Assembly (NCBI GenBank): GCA_025766275.1
Contig: JAFKAC010000075.1
Coordinates: 186,001 to 250,000 of the forward strand
Reading direction: 5' to 3'
DNA length: 64,000 nucleotides
DNA from: Lactarius indigo
Taxonomy: Eukaryota; Basidiomycota; Agaricomycetes; Russulales; Russulaceae
The position numbers were made by a program, and so were the translations under genes. This document shows, piece after piece, positions 19,366 through 31,649 of the stretch. Positions within the stretch are counted from its first letter, which is position 1. Each line of letters starts with the position of its first letter. The notes beneath the pieces are model-generated. The model was not told the DNA's origin and did not search any database. It saw only the letters and a program-made list of their open reading frames with translations.

Positions 19366-20412
19366 CTCCCTCTCCCCACCCTCCGACTTGTCACTTCGAG
19401 CGCAATACGTCACCGCCTTCTGCGCTACGTCCACCACTCAATTTTCTGTTTTTTCTGTTTTTATTTCTTGTTTATATTTGAATTTGTATTGTGCGCCTGA
19501 GGGCGGATTACCCGTAGCACAGCGTCGACTCAAAATACATGTCCGTTTTCCTTCTATAATATTTTAAGTCCTCCCCACTCCGTCAGAAATGGAGTGGTTT
19601 TATTTCCGTCAAGCGTTGAAACGTTGAAAGTCGGAGCGAGTGCGTCGTGTGCCCGGTTCCTGTGACACCCGTTGGAGCGGGGGACAAACTAATAGCTGCG
19701 CCCTTGACTGTGCCTGCCACATGCAGTGATTGCATGACTACTCGCGTACCTCTATTGTTCTTTAGACCAGCACTGCCGAACGGCATTCATAGATTACATA
19801 TATTTCGGGCTTGATTTTGGGGTCGCGGCTTTGTGTCGCTAAGAGCCCGCCAAATGACCGGCCCCACATTACCTGATATACAGTAGTCTAGTCAACCGTA
19901 AATATTCTTTGCCGATCCTGTCACTTGGCGATCACTAATCAGAGGTTTTCCACACTTTCGCATCAATGTCCACAAGAATGTCCATCTCAATAATTGTGGT
20001 GCCGTTCCATTTTGAGTGGTTTATTTGTTCAGAAAACCACGCAGGGAGAGAACAAATCTATTCAGATTGGCAAGAAATTTTTAAGGGAGAACGCAAGGGA
20101 GAACACGTAGTGCACAATGGCAAACAAACCCCGTCCGCGATTGCCGAAGTAACTTTTGAACTCGAACGTCGGTCCGGTTCTCCGGCTCTAATCGGCCGTG
20201 TAGCAGGCGGATAGACCTTGTGAATCGTAGGAGGGGGAATTTCTTTTTCTTTCCCTTCGTTACCGCGTACATGTGCCGTACTGGCAGGTAATAAAATTTC
20301 AGAGTGGTCTCTAGTTGTAGTTGGGTCAATGTGACACCAAAGCGTGTTCTCTGATCTTGCAACGCCACACAGTCAACTGTGGATAAACTCGTTCACTGAC
20401 TTGTCTCCCCCC
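19366..20412. other. Intergenic, dispersed-repeat fragment only
   Basis: No gene recognised. About 20172-20208 matches 2893-2929 in inverted orientation. There is a short hairpin-like CTCCCCACTCCGTC...GGAGTGG near 19571-19600. Confidence 0.35.
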
Positions 20413-21805
20413 ATGGATGACGTGCCCTTGGAAGACCAGGCGGAATTCCTGGCGACACGATGGATGAGTGTCAAACAATTTGAGGATGCTGGTGAGATTT
20501 GGTTCATATATTTTCAGCGACGACTCTGAACTGCGCGCAACCAGGAATTATTTGTCGCAAGGGGGCGTTCTCAAAGGAGGAGATACAAAAAATTCACGAT
20601 ACGATTCAGATGTACCAGAAGGTTCGTAGGACGTCAAGACTGGTAACCTTTCTTTTTTTCATCTGCCTGCCTATTTCTGTCCAGGAAAACAACTTAGATG
20701 ACGAGCAATTGGACGGTTTAATACACTCTTCTGAGCCTGCCAAGGGATTTTGGAGCCGCGTCGGTCAGCATTTATTTGGTTTGTTGCATATTCATACTGA
20801 TATGTGGCCTCAGCTCGTGCCGTGCCCCGGAGGGGGGTGAAGTCGGTCTTTTATCACGTTCGGCGTGCACGCGACTGCCTTGGAAAGGCTGGGAAGTGGA
20901 GTGCGGCGGAGGACGATCAACTGCGAATGTGGGTACATCCTGCCAGAGTTGACATACGCTATTGTCTGACCCTCCAACCCAGAGCTGTCCAGACGCACGG
21001 AAAGGACTGGGTCGCTGTCGCGGACTTAGTGCAGCGTTCGGCCGCCGATTGAAGCGACCGGTTCCGTCAGCATGTACAATTTAAGGGAACTAAACGGAAA
21101 GGTGAGTCTCAAAGACAGCATCGCTGACTTTTCTCCTTATGCATCCGACGCTGCGCATGTCAAAAGGAGCCTGGTCATCGGAGGAGGAGGGCCAACTTTT
21201 ACGTGCAATTGAGGGATTGGCTCGGGATGGTAAATCGGACATGTCAGCTCAAGGATTCTGGGTTTTCGTGTCAAAGGCAATGGGCGCAACACGGACACCA
21301 AAGCAATGTCAAAGTAAATGGTGTGTTCTTCGCTCATTTATAAAATCATCGTGTCCATGCGATTCCACAGGTCTGACACGCTCGGAGGGAAAGCGTGGAA
21401 AGAAGATGATAGCTACGTTCTCGTATGCAAGTACGTGTCGTGTGTTGTCGGTTTTGTGTTGGCTGACCACCAAGCATAGGATCGCTTCTCTCAATGTCGA
21501 TGATGAAAATGACATCGACTGGAGGTTCCTCAGTGACCCCGCGTGGAACATGTGGAGTGACTGTATCCTTCGGCAAAAATGGAGACAGTTGAAAGCCTCT
21601 TGCAATGCCGATAGTATGAGTCATCGTGGTGGGTACACGACGTCCATCCTGTTTTTTTCACCTCACATACTTGATAGACGTCGTACATCACCTCGTGACC
21701 CAGGTCTCTACAACGAGAAAAGTGCCTACGCCCTGCTCAGCAGGCATGTCCGCACCTCCGCCACCTTCACCTTCTTCTGCCTCCGACGCTCGAAGGAGTC
21801 CTTAG
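20413..21805 (+). CDS. REB1-like Myb/SANT DNA-binding protein
   Basis: ATG at 20413 (MDDVPLEDQ), then at least six exons with short introns, ending TAG 21803-21805. Visible parts: GAFSKEEIQKIHDTIQMYQ (~20562-20620), FYHVRRARDCLGKAGKWSAAEDDQL (~20850-20925), THGKDWVAVADLVQRSAADC-like (~20994-21050), the best Myb repeat GAWSSEEEGQLLRAIEGLA (21166-), CQSKW (~21308), and a terminal Ser/Pro-rich segment. Spaced Trp residues and the order of repeats resemble REB1/TTF1-type factors that bind DNA in the nucleus. The first exon is open here (CAGGCGGAATT) but shifted by an extra T in the second copy. Confidence 0.65.
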
Positions 21806-22218
21806 GAATGCCGGTAGTCATCCTTCTTATACACTACCGCGTTTTCGGCCCCCGAGTGTGCGTATACCAACCCCTGAGTAGAGAGTACTTCGTCTCTCAT
21901 TTGTCACGCCCTCGATATCGATCAGTTTCCCGCTTTGTATCTAATTTTGTTATCCTATCAATACATTATGCGACTCAGGACTGCCATGAAGGAAGTGCGA
22001 TGCCTCTTGATCTCTGACCAGTGGCTGTACTTGACCGACTACTTGTAAGTACCCCTCTCTCGCTTTCAACAACTTAATAGCACCCCTTTCCAGGACAGGA
22101 CGATGGCCAACCCATGGTCGTGAGTAGCGGGCATCCAGAACCTTTGGGAGATAATGAGCACAGGTAAGACCAATAATCGAAATGATATCAGGTCGACTTA
22201 CCTGACAAGCTGTGAGGT
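21806..22218. other. Intergenic or unresolved short exons
   Basis: A possible plus-strand exon starts at ATG 21968 with GTAAGT near 22045, but I could not build a consistent reading downstream. An inserted C at that donor distinguishes the second copy. No gene called. Confidence 0.3.
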
Positions 22219-23229
22219 TTATTTCTGAGACAAACTCGCAAGATCCAGTCCACCATCTGGCGTCAAGGCGCATCGGATCTCGTGCGTATGCTCCACATCC
22301 TTTCGTTCGGCATATATCCTTACATTTATATATTCTCTGGTCTTTTTCTTTTTCCTTGCTTCATGTTGTAGCCCGCTGAAAGGGTAAGGTCGTTTGCTCG
22401 GAATCGCAATTGTCGACGACTGGGAAGCCAGATCCGATATAGGAGCAGCGTTTGGAGGAATATACACTGGGTGACCTATCAATGCTGGTGCCGTGCAAGG
22501 GCCGTTCGGTACGACTGGAGGGACGGTCCCGTCCGAGATGTCGCGTGTGTCCACAGCCATATCATGATGTAAGTGCCCTACTATTGTGGGCCGAGCGAAT
22601 TGGACAGTCGACGACTGGGAAACCAGATCCGATATGGGAGCAGTATTTGCAGAAGGAATATGCACTAGATGGCCTGCCAATGCTGGTCCCGCGTCTATTC
22701 GAGGAATTTTCGGTGCGACTAGGGGGGCGGCCTCGTCCGAGATGTTAGGTGCGTCCACTGCCATATGTAAGTGCTCTACTGTTGGCTGGGCGAATTGGAC
22801 AGTGTTTGGTTCCTTGCCCCGACGTCGTCGTTTTCGGTCTCTGTCCTCTGCATCGTCGATGGTACGTTTATTATTCTGTCGGATCACAATTTGATGTTTA
22901 GTTCTATATATCTAAGGAGATACTCACGATTCGTGGCAAGAAGTACGGAAGTCTAATCTTCAATCCTGTTTGTTCTGTGTTTCTGTGAACCTCTTGCTCC
23001 TGCTAGCTCGGCTGTTAATGGTAGCGGTAAGCGACGATGAGTGTTGTCTCACACGGCTCAATAGTGCCTTGATATACTGCTTTTTCAGGTGTCTTGAACC
23101 TTCCTTACCGACTTCAATGCTGTTCCTGGTACATAACTCCTGCAGGACAGCAATACTGTACCGTTGAAGGGTCTTCTCATTATGGCGGCACTGCCGGAGG
23201 GCCTGCTCAGCGTGTTCTATCGTGTACAT
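22219..23229 (-). CDS. SAP-like N-terminus plus tandem-repeat nuclear protein (putative)
   Basis: First exon 22960-23229 begins MYTIEHAEQAL and contains a SAP-like helix pair (LQELCTRNSIEVGKEGSRHLKKQYIKALL), a fold used for DNA binding. After an unresolved splice (GTGAGT donor near 22925) the frame continues at about 22875-22219 with a basic stretch RDRKRRRRGKEP that looks like a nuclear localisation signal. Then come two tandem ~65-residue repeats, each running from TVQFA.PT..HLH through ISD and P.V.P to APISDL.SQSS, and a charged end (ARKKKKTREYINVRIYAERK). Function unknown. The junction between the two parts is inferred. Confidence 0.45.
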
Positions 23230-23290
23230 TGAGAAAGCTTTTCATGGCATTGTACCTTGCTTCTTAAAGCATTAATGGTACAGCACCGTG

Positions 23291-24286
23291 TTTTTTTTTT
23301 TTTTTTTGGACCAGTTTTATTCCGGGACAGTAGATAATACAAGATCGGTCCCTTTCCCCTATAAAGGGAGAAAGGATTTACGAGAAGTAATGTAACGTGC
23401 ACCCAAGTGATAATCGTAAGGGAAGAGCGCCACCTCCCAGAGGAAGCGAAGAGGACCATAGGAAAAGGGGGTAGCATACCGCGCAATGAAAAACTAATGG
23501 CAGAGGAGAGATACGTACAAGGGCAGCCGGCTAGGCTGGGTCTGGATCTGGTTCGGAGAGCAGATCGGTGTCAGGCGGTCGTAACAAGTAGGCCTGGAGC
23601 TCGGCAAGCGCATGTTCCCGGGGAGTCGGTACTGATGGGGGCACTTCGAGATCCGGGGAAGAGGCCAGCTTGGTGAGTTGGAGGCGTAGGAAGGTGTACA
23701 CCAGGTCCCGTTCGCCGGAGAAGAGGTTGGTGGGCTCATGGTCAAGGATGGGTGGGTGTTGGAAGAGGAGAGACCGGTGTCGGGTATAGCGGGGGCACTC
23801 GTAGACGAGGTGGAGGAAGGATTTGTCCCGGTACCCACAAGAGCAGTGGTTGACTTCGGGAGGGAGATCTGGGCGGTGTCGTCGGGTGTAGTCGGAAGTG
23901 AAGGAGTGGAGTGTTGCGAGTTGCAAGGCAGTGGCGTGTGTGCGCCGGGTAATCAGAGTATACCCTGCCTCGGGCTTTTCGGGGGGTATGGCAGCCGACC
24001 ATAAGGGATGATTCCGGCCATCAGGTGGACGGTGATAGTGGATAGAGTGGCCGTAAGCGTTGGGTAATTTGTTGGATGTACGCAATGTCTGAACCCATTC
24101 TAGGCCCCACGCTTTGAAGGCGTTGGAACGGCATTGCTTTTTGACGAACGCGGCGGATTGCACACGTCGTAAGGTGGCTTGAGGGGCCTTGGTGCATGCC
24201 TCGAGCGCTGCGCGCCTCGCCTGTGTGTCCGCTGCTCTCTTCTGGTTGGCTCCAGCCCACACGAGGTGGATCCTCGTGTCCTAACG
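23291..24286 (-). mobile_element. 5'-truncated LINE (non-LTR retrotransposon) 3' end
   Basis: A minus-strand frame (23531-24262) gives the C-terminal part of a LINE ORF2: RNase H-tail-like sequence and the zinc-finger-like HCSCG...FLHLVYECPRYTRHR that ends many such polyproteins. A run of 17 T at 23291-23307 is its poly(A) tail on the minus strand. GCACCGTG at 23283-23290 plus TTT, and GCACCGTGTTT at 24287-24297, form an 11-bp target duplication. The reverse-transcriptase core is absent, as expected of a 5'-truncated insertion. Confidence 0.8.
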
Positions 24287-25015
24287 GCACCGTGTTTCGT
24301 CGCTAAGGGATTCGCGAAACAGACGCCCATGGCTATCCTACAATTGACATTACAATTGACACCATGGCGATCTCTGGCGATGACAACAAACTAATTATCA
24401 CTAGGTTAATTGGCTGACACTCCTGCAGGACTGCATTACTGTACAAATGAAGAGTCTTCCCTTCTTGATGGCACTGCAGAAAGGCTTACTCAGCGTGATT
24501 TATCGTGTACGGGGGAAGATTTGTCGTAAAGTTATATTGCTCTCCTATCAAGTAATCTACTCACTAACAATGCCGCATGATATTTCGTCTCTAGGCCTAG
24601 GGTATTCACGTAGCATGTGTGCCCGTATATCCCACAATTGACATCACGGCAATCATTGACTGACTATAAGCAGACTCCGCTTACCCGCTCCTGCCCGTCG
24701 TGAAATATGACATTCGACTGTACGGTTTTTTCCCTGTTGAGGATCAGATCCAAGTGCTATGTAGATTCAGACTCCTTCCCGTCGGCTCGCGCGTAAGAGA
24801 CGCGTGCGCCCTCACCTTCCTATTATATCCAAACTTCGCGTCTCGTTACGCTTGGGACCGACTGGGGACTTTTGTGTCGGCGTTTTCCGGGGCGTGGCAC
24901 ATCGAGGTCCTTCGTTGCTATATCTGCTGTTTTATTATTGAGATGTGCGTATCTATACCGGGAATTGTTAATTAATGTACATACGCCCAAATCCATGAGC
25001 GCATGAAGTCCTTTG
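24287..25015. other. Decayed duplicate of the SAP-like exon, otherwise no gene
   Basis: 24419-24520 is alignable with 23138-23229 (shared CTCCTGCAGGAC, TACTGTAC, GGC.TACTCAGCGTG and TATCGTGTAC-type blocks) but carries stops, so it is a broken copy of the neighbouring first exon. The short ORF at 24700-24975 (DLYGFFPVEDQIQ in the second copy) could be an N-terminal piece of the next gene, but I could not join it. Confidence 0.45.
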
Positions 25016-27596
25016 GAGGTCCCAGACTGCAGACTCTATACCTTGCCATACGCAGTACATGTGCGCCCCGAACTCATTACTGTCCTCTGCCATCTCTCTG
25101 AACACAGGTACTCGATATCCTCACTAGCGGAGGATGTCCTTGCTTCCCAAACGCGCGATCTGAGATATCAAGCAGTACAGTCAGCCAAAGACCAACTGGA
25201 GCGCAAGGCTGTTAATGTATGCGCCCACCTTGTCAATCACATCCCAACTTCTGCTTCGGTATCTGCTTGGGCTCTTCAGAATACACACCTGGTGCTGAGG
25301 AGAGAAGCTGAGGAGTTGACGAATAAAGACCATGGCCTTCGGTTTCATGCAAACGCTGCTACCGTGGAGCAAGTCGAGTCAACTTTCACGCCCCAACTTG
25401 CAGGAAAGATTCGGCATGTTGCCCCGACTCTGTGGGCATTCATATTCACCTTACTTGGCACACTCGACAAGCGGGATCCATGTCACATAGTTGACCCCAT
25501 GGCCGTCGACTTGCATGGGGTCTTTGATGAATCCGAAAGAAATCTTGGAGAGCTCGGTGAAGAAACGCCTGCCAGCGAGACTGAAAGTGATGCTGGTATT
25601 GGCTTGGATTCGGATTCGGAAGACAACTTGAGGCGCCCTCGGAAGAGAACGCAGAAAGATGTATCTGCAAAGAACATAGCCCTTCGGGTCATTGTGCGTC
25701 GCAGCTCCATTTGAACAACATCACATATTGTTTACTTACACACAGCGTACTCCAACTTCATTAGAAAACGGTTGTCTGTGCCAGTATCATCCTTAAGAGC
25801 GCGAACAAAGACTGCAATCACTTACAGAGCATCGTGGGGATCTTCGTACACTCGGCGAATGTCCCTCAGCGTGCCATCGAAGCCCCCGCGCACGCAGGTC
25901 TGTCAATAAGTATCAAGTTCATCCAGAGGGCCGTGAAGTCAATGTCGAACGGCAGTACACATGGGATCAAAGGCCGTCTTCGCTCGCTCAAAGCGGCCAT
26001 TGCCTATGACAATTTTGATACCAATCTCAAGACTTCCGAACCAACGCTCACTCACCGGCCATCATTCGTGAGCGCTACATCTGCTACAGCAATACCACTT
26101 GTGGGCGTCGAAGATATTGAAGTGCTGCGGTGTTTTGAGGAGCTGTGGAAGAAGGGCCCTCGAAATCCTTCACCCCTGGCCACACCCGCGGTATTCGACG
26201 AATTTGATCTGGTGAAATACCACCTGACAGACCGCCACAATCAACCAAGCCCTGGAAGAGACATCAGTCCACAGCAAGAGGCATTCGCGTGGCACGTACA
26301 AGAAATCCTGGTGAACCATGGCCAGTATTTTGGAAAACCGTCCAAGAGCCTTGGGACGATTGACTCAGTCCTCGCGATTTCACTGACAAGGACAGAGCGG
26401 ATACCTATGAGGTCCATGAAGATTAAACAGTAACCAGTCGACGGAAGTATTGAAGTTATGGAAAACTTACTCCAGCAAGGTGGTCTAGGTGGCGCTACCA
26501 GTCCTGGGTTCTCGACCGGTGGAAATGTTGACATATCTGAGTTTGTACCCTTCGTCCACGGAGATCCCTTGGCGAAGGAACGCCTGGATACGATCAGGGA
26601 CTCTCGACACATAGAAGACACACCTAAAAACCGGTTTCAGTTCGCCATCTTCCTGTTGGGGCTATTTCATTATAAGATGGCCTGCGTGGGTGCTCTGCGG
26701 AGGACTTATCTTCGGGAAAAGGAAGGGCGCAGTGACTTAAACAGCACGTACCAGCATGTGGGGATTCTACGGCCCCGCGAGGCTGGCATTATGGCCACTA
26801 AGCCAGGCTTTCGCCGGATGCGTGATGCGGTCCATCATGAACTACGCACCACCATCCTTGAGTGCTGGCGGCTTGAGGTCTCTGCACTGGGTCCAGAAAA
26901 ATGGACATCTCTTGAGGCATTCGCAGAATCAAAGCCAGACTGGGGCCTAGTTGCCAAGATTTCCGAAGAGATCGTTCGGAAGTATGCGGCGATGATGGAG
27001 GGCCTATCACAGTCGCGCACAAAACCTGAAGCCGAAAGAGATCAACAATTCGAGAACCAGACCCTGCGAAACCGGGATTACCTCCTCTACGTTGACCTCT
27101 GTAATGCCATGAACGCTGGGGATGTTGGTCGTGTTGAGGCCTCGTTCCTGCCATGGATATATATCTTCTGCGCCACAGGAAAACATAAGCACGCGTCGCA
27201 ATTGGCAAGGTTCATGAAGAACTTACACGAGGTGTATCCTCCTGCTCTGAGGTGAGTTCCATGCGGAAGCCAGCGAGTTGGGGTGCTCATTTGAAAACGA
27301 CAGCCATCTTGTCCTCATGAATTTGTTGCGTAACCCAACGGGGAAGCCCAACGCCCTCCGACCTGTTGACTGGTTGGTAGAGCGGAATAATCTATATACA
27401 AAGGTGAGCAGACAAGCGTTACAAACTAAGACTTACCATCGCCGGCTTCCAGGTCATTTATTCGGGGAGTGGCCCGAATAGCAACATCGACTACATCTGC
27501 AAGCAACCGCCTCCCATTGAGGTGTTCAGGAGCTGCCATGTCATGGTCGAGTCCGCGTTTCAACTTACACACCGCACCCGAAGAGCAAGGTCGTGA
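25016..27596 (+). pseudogene. DUF6589-type gene with an in-frame stop
   Basis: I recognise the C-terminal half as the DUF6589 family common in Agaricomycetes: LRNRDYLLYVDLCNAMNAGD, LPWIYIFCATGKHKHASQLA (about 27061-27210), WLVERNNLYTK (~27370-27400), then after a short intron VIYSGSGPN...IEVFRSCHVM...THRT. An acidic stretch (SETESDAGIGLDSDSEDN) lies at ~25576-25630. The frame is interrupted by TAA at 26431-26433; eight codons later it continues with MENLLQQGG. The same stop is in the second copy, so it is older than the duplication. The start is uncertain: no ATG was found at the beginning of the first long exon. Function unknown. Confidence 0.65.
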
Positions 27597-27831
27597 CTCA
27601 AAGACAGAAATTGAGGTCCCATGGACCTTTGGACTATGAACGTATGAACGAACCCTCGAACAACTGTCTGACACGTTTGGCAGTTACTGACCCATCACCT
27701 TCTCACGCACTATCACCGAACCAACTCCGCACTGTTATCAGCCGCGCCAGTATCTCACGTTGCCCCCTCGTCCCTCAGTCTACACCTTCCACTCTGGACT
27801 ACGTCCTCATAAATCGCACCACACCCCCACT

Positions 27832-29484
27832 ATGTCGTACATCGAGCAAGGACTTGACCTTGAGGACGCAATGGAACAAGACTCGCTGGTAGACGCAAAC
27901 CATCAGGATGCCAGGAACGATGATCCCACGCCAATGCTGTCTGATCAGGTAAATCAATTGTGTGATGACTAATTTACATATCGTTGTAATATCTAACCGA
28001 CCTACTAGTACTGTTTTTTGTGTGGCAATGGTGGCGATCTATTGATGTGTGATAATTGTTTGCGTGCGATCTGTTTTGGTCCCGAGTCGGAGGCCCAGTG
28101 CTTGAACATCCCTGCGGCCTCTAGCAATCAATCTATTTACAACAGTCGAGATGTGTTGTTCATCTGCCCCCCGTGTCATCAGGATGGCGATCGTAAGGCA
28201 AAGAAACCCAGCCCATACTATGTACGTTCGACACTGATCTAAGGTCATAATTGGACTCAGACGTTTTAAGGGCTTCTATATTTCGAGTCATGGCTGCACT
28301 CCAAATAAGACCCAGACTTGGACACCTGGGGAGCCTGCCTTTGGATCTCCAGTTAAAATTCGTGGTAGTGCACAGGTCATTCCACGATTGAAATTCCTGA
28401 GCGATGGCGTCGCAATTTTGAATTTCCGTCTTGGAAATTTCAATCTCGATACGGCTGATCTCGGCAAGATCTTGGGGCCGTTTGCCGCCGCCTTCTTTCC
28501 CAAAGGGGACACTAATACACTAATCTTCAAGGACGTGGTGTTTGATTTTGCTCAAAGTCAGCGCGGGTACAGACAAAAGACAGACAGTATCGCGAGACGT
28601 TTAAGAGATAGGTGAGTTCCTCAGGCCAGTATTGCAGCAAGCTCTCGCTTCATTCATATCCCAGCTCAACTCTTAAGACCGTGATCATCCTTATCACGAC
28701 ACATACTGCAAACGACACAGGGCATCTCGCAACTTCTGCAAGCAGTCATTTTGAGATCAATGAGGTGTGTAGCTTCACTCATGCTTTTCCCATCTCATGC
28801 CTTGTAAGCAGTGGGTATTCCAAGTGATCAGGAAACCAATCTTGGATGTTATTTGCACACTTGACGCACACTGGTTTTTCTTTTGCTGTGGCGCACTAGT
28901 CAATGTACCCTCTTCTATGGAGAAGGTCAAATCCTTTGCCAATGTGTAGGTTTTATTCTTTTCTTTTCACTTTTCAGTTTGCACTGACTCAAGTTGGCAG
29001 TTGGAAGCCAACCAATTTATTCGCCTTCGACACTCCCGCCTTTCACCCCATATTCGCAACCAGCTTTTTGCTCAATTTCTTCGAGCATACCATTATTGGG
29101 GGCCGGAGCTTTGACAGTGTCGTTGGGCTATGCCTGAACACCTCGCAACTTTCTCGCCACGCCGGTATTATGCGCTTCTGGACATGTGACTCTGAGGTCA
29201 AAAACTGCTTGCTGAAATGGACACATTCCCGCACTCAACCATGGGGAAATCAGGTGCCATATCAGTGCCCGTCTTGTCATTGCATCCAAGCATGGAATCA
29301 AAAGGGCAAGGGGACCTCGTCAGAGTTAGGTAGGGATATCACAATGGGGTGTTCTTACAAAGGAGTAGATGGACAATGCTCTGGACACCTCAAATTTGAC
29401 AAGCCATCAGTTCCGTACAAGAGTATCAAACTGTCAGAGGGTGCCTGGGTGGCCTTTGGCCTCGAAAAATCCGATTTTCTGTAA
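27832..29484 (+). CDS. PHD-type zinc-finger protein
   Basis: ATG 27832 (MSYIEQGLDLEDAMEQ). After an intron ending near 28009 comes a PHD/ADD-type finger, YCFLCGNGGDLLMCDNCLRA, closing with FICPPCH (~28009-28180). Further exons: PRLKFLSDGVAILNFRLGNF (~28379-28440), a segment with TLKTVIILITTHTANDTGHL (~28667-28730), and the last exon with FWTCDSE, CPSCHCIQAW and MGCSYKG, a possible zinc ribbon, stopping at 29482-29484. PHD fingers usually read histone tails, so a chromatin role is likely but inferred. No stop interrupts the exons I could join. Confidence 0.6.
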
Positions 29485-30084
29485 ATTATGACAAAGATGC
29501 TTCTATTGTGTACGGGCTGTCGTAGATATAAAACAAAAAACACAAATGATGTGGTGGCATTGTGCTCAGGAATATCGTTACGCAGCCTCGGAATGTGGGG
29601 TCGCTCTAGAGGCAGAGACGGCAGCTCCGACGCAGATGCCGTGGGCTGATGGCGGGAACTTCCTGCTGCGTGCAGTGGGGCACCGCAGGACTCCCACATG
29701 CCGCACCATCGTTATTCGGTAGGATGCAATCTACGCACAGCCCGCTACAGCAGCAATGAAGCAGTGGCGTCACTGCACATCACACTGTGCGGGAATGGAT
29801 CTGCTTTAACGATGTGCTGGCTGTGTACACCCAGGGCCATAACCTATTGTTTCCTAAATGATCCCTCAGTACGCTTGGACGAACGAACTGAGGGGATACA
29901 ATGTAAAGTACGAGCTAATTACACGAGCATTATTTATGGATCTTTTAACGCAAACATGTGCCGGTCAAAAACAAAAAACACATCGAGATTCTGTCCTTCC
30001 GCGGTCCGCTCTATGGTATGTCACTCCCCCTCAGCGTGCACTTGGGTGCAATGCTGCCACCTAGTCATCAACGCTGGCAACTCC
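29485..30084. other. Intergenic, no convincing gene
   Basis: The plus-strand ORFs at 29698-30099 and 29858-30064 overlap the end of the decayed copia element and show no domain. I see nothing else here. Confidence 0.4.
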
Positions 30085-31320
30085 CATGAAGCCACGTAGG
30101 CTCGCGAAGCGCCTTCGTGAGCACGTCCGCTATATTGTCCGCGGGACCAATTTAGGTCACACCCCATTATCGACGCATACTCGTAATCAGTGGTACCGAA
30201 CGTCGAGATGTTTACACGATCATGAAAAGCTTGATCTCCACTGAGGATTACTGCGGCTAAGTTGCCGCAATGTAGCGGGGCTTGTGGCCAAGCTCAGTCA
30301 AGAGATTTCATATCCATACGAGTTCTCTGCTTGCCCCAGAAACAGCGGCGTATTCCGCCGCGCAAGTAGACGTAGCACCAGTCTTCTGTTTCTTCGATGA
30401 CCACGAGACTATTCCCGAACCGAGTGAGAAGCAGTAGCCGCCGACGGATCGCCGACCTTGCGGGCCTGGGTCATTGGCGTTGTCAGAATCGCTGTAGCCC
30501 AGCAAGTTCGGAGTTGTATCGGTGCCGCCAAGACGCAATGCCCATTTCCGGGTTCTTTCTAGGGACCACACGACGCGTATTGCTGCCCATCCAGTGATTT
30601 TCGCGATAGCAGTTGAGGAACCGAGATAATTTACTGACGGCAAAGGCGATGTCTGGGCGCGAGCCGCTTGCGATGTACATCAGCGATCCCACCAGTGATC
30701 TGTACGGGAGTTGATCCAAGCGTTCTTACTCCCACTCGTCTAATGGCGTCTGAGGGTCCGGCGGTAGTAGTTGCCAGTGGGCGCCATGAGTCATCGGCGT
30801 CGAGGCAGGCCTTGCGTCTGTCCGGTGATAGGTCGCAATATCTTGTCGATAAGTGCAGTTTGACTCAGGTAGATGGTTCGGTTAGCCCTGTCTCGTCGGA
30901 GAGCGATACCAACGACGAGTTTTGCCTCCCCCAGCGTGGTGATCAGATAGGCTGATTCCAGCTGACTACGAAATAAGGTGACCTCAGCGTAAACTAAGTT
31001 AGACGAGACCGCGAGCATGTCGCCCACGTGCGCTGCCACTATGGACGTCTCGGTAGTAGTAACGCGTGTATAAATGCACCAATCGCACTCCGCCCATTTG
31101 AAGCCCACGAGAGAAAGGAGGCGTGTAGGGTTTTGTTACAAATCCGGGACGACTGACGCATGCCATATAGACCCCGCTTGAGCTTCCAGATGTGACTTTC
31201 TTTACCGGCGGCAGCGGTGAAACCAGGCAGCTGTTCCATGGATTGAACCTTGTCTGGTTGGTCGTGCTCTAATGGCCCGGCGGCGGTACAGGATGTGACG
31301 GCGGGATGTGACCCCACACG
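30085..31320 (-). mobile_element. Decayed Ty1/copia pol fragment (RT and RNase H)
   Basis: Minus-strand pieces in several frames: HIWKLKRGLYGMRQSSRI (~31140-31195), a reverse-transcriptase segment (AHVGDMLAVSSN near 31010-31040) in which the usual aspartate pair of the copia active site reads GD, DQLPYRSLVGSLMYIASGSR (~30655-30715), RNase H with LLGYSDSDNANDP and SSKKQKTGATSTCAAEYAA, and the terminal NIADVLTKAL (~30120-30160). Frameshifts separate them, so the element is dead. No LTRs recognised. Confidence 0.8.
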
Positions 31321-31649
31321 TCACTTCCTGGCTGTTTCATAGTGCGACTACCCACATCATTTCCCAAAACCAAGGACCAAAACTGCAGCCTGGAAGCATG
31401 AGCACGAATCCGTGAACATGACGACCAGATGGGACAATTGTCCCCTGCAGACAATCAGTTTGGCGTATGAAGAGAAGGAATGCGACAGCCACGTGAAACA
31501 ATTTATTGGTGAAATTGAAACTCCGTGAGTCACGCCACCGCGTCACGATCATTCTTTAGTCAGCTTCAATTAGTAACAGAAACGGATCACCGCTACGGAC
31601 TGAGTATGTACTCAGAAGTATGTCACCTAACCTGCGTTTGCACGTTCAC

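Noticed and set aside
21968..22170. Possible small plus-strand gene starting MRLRTAMKEVRC
   Set aside because: The splice donor differs by one base between the copies, and neither version gives a convincing downstream exon.
29698..30099. 133-aa ORF and its overlapping partner before the copia fragment
   Set aside because: No motif and overlap with decayed element sequence.
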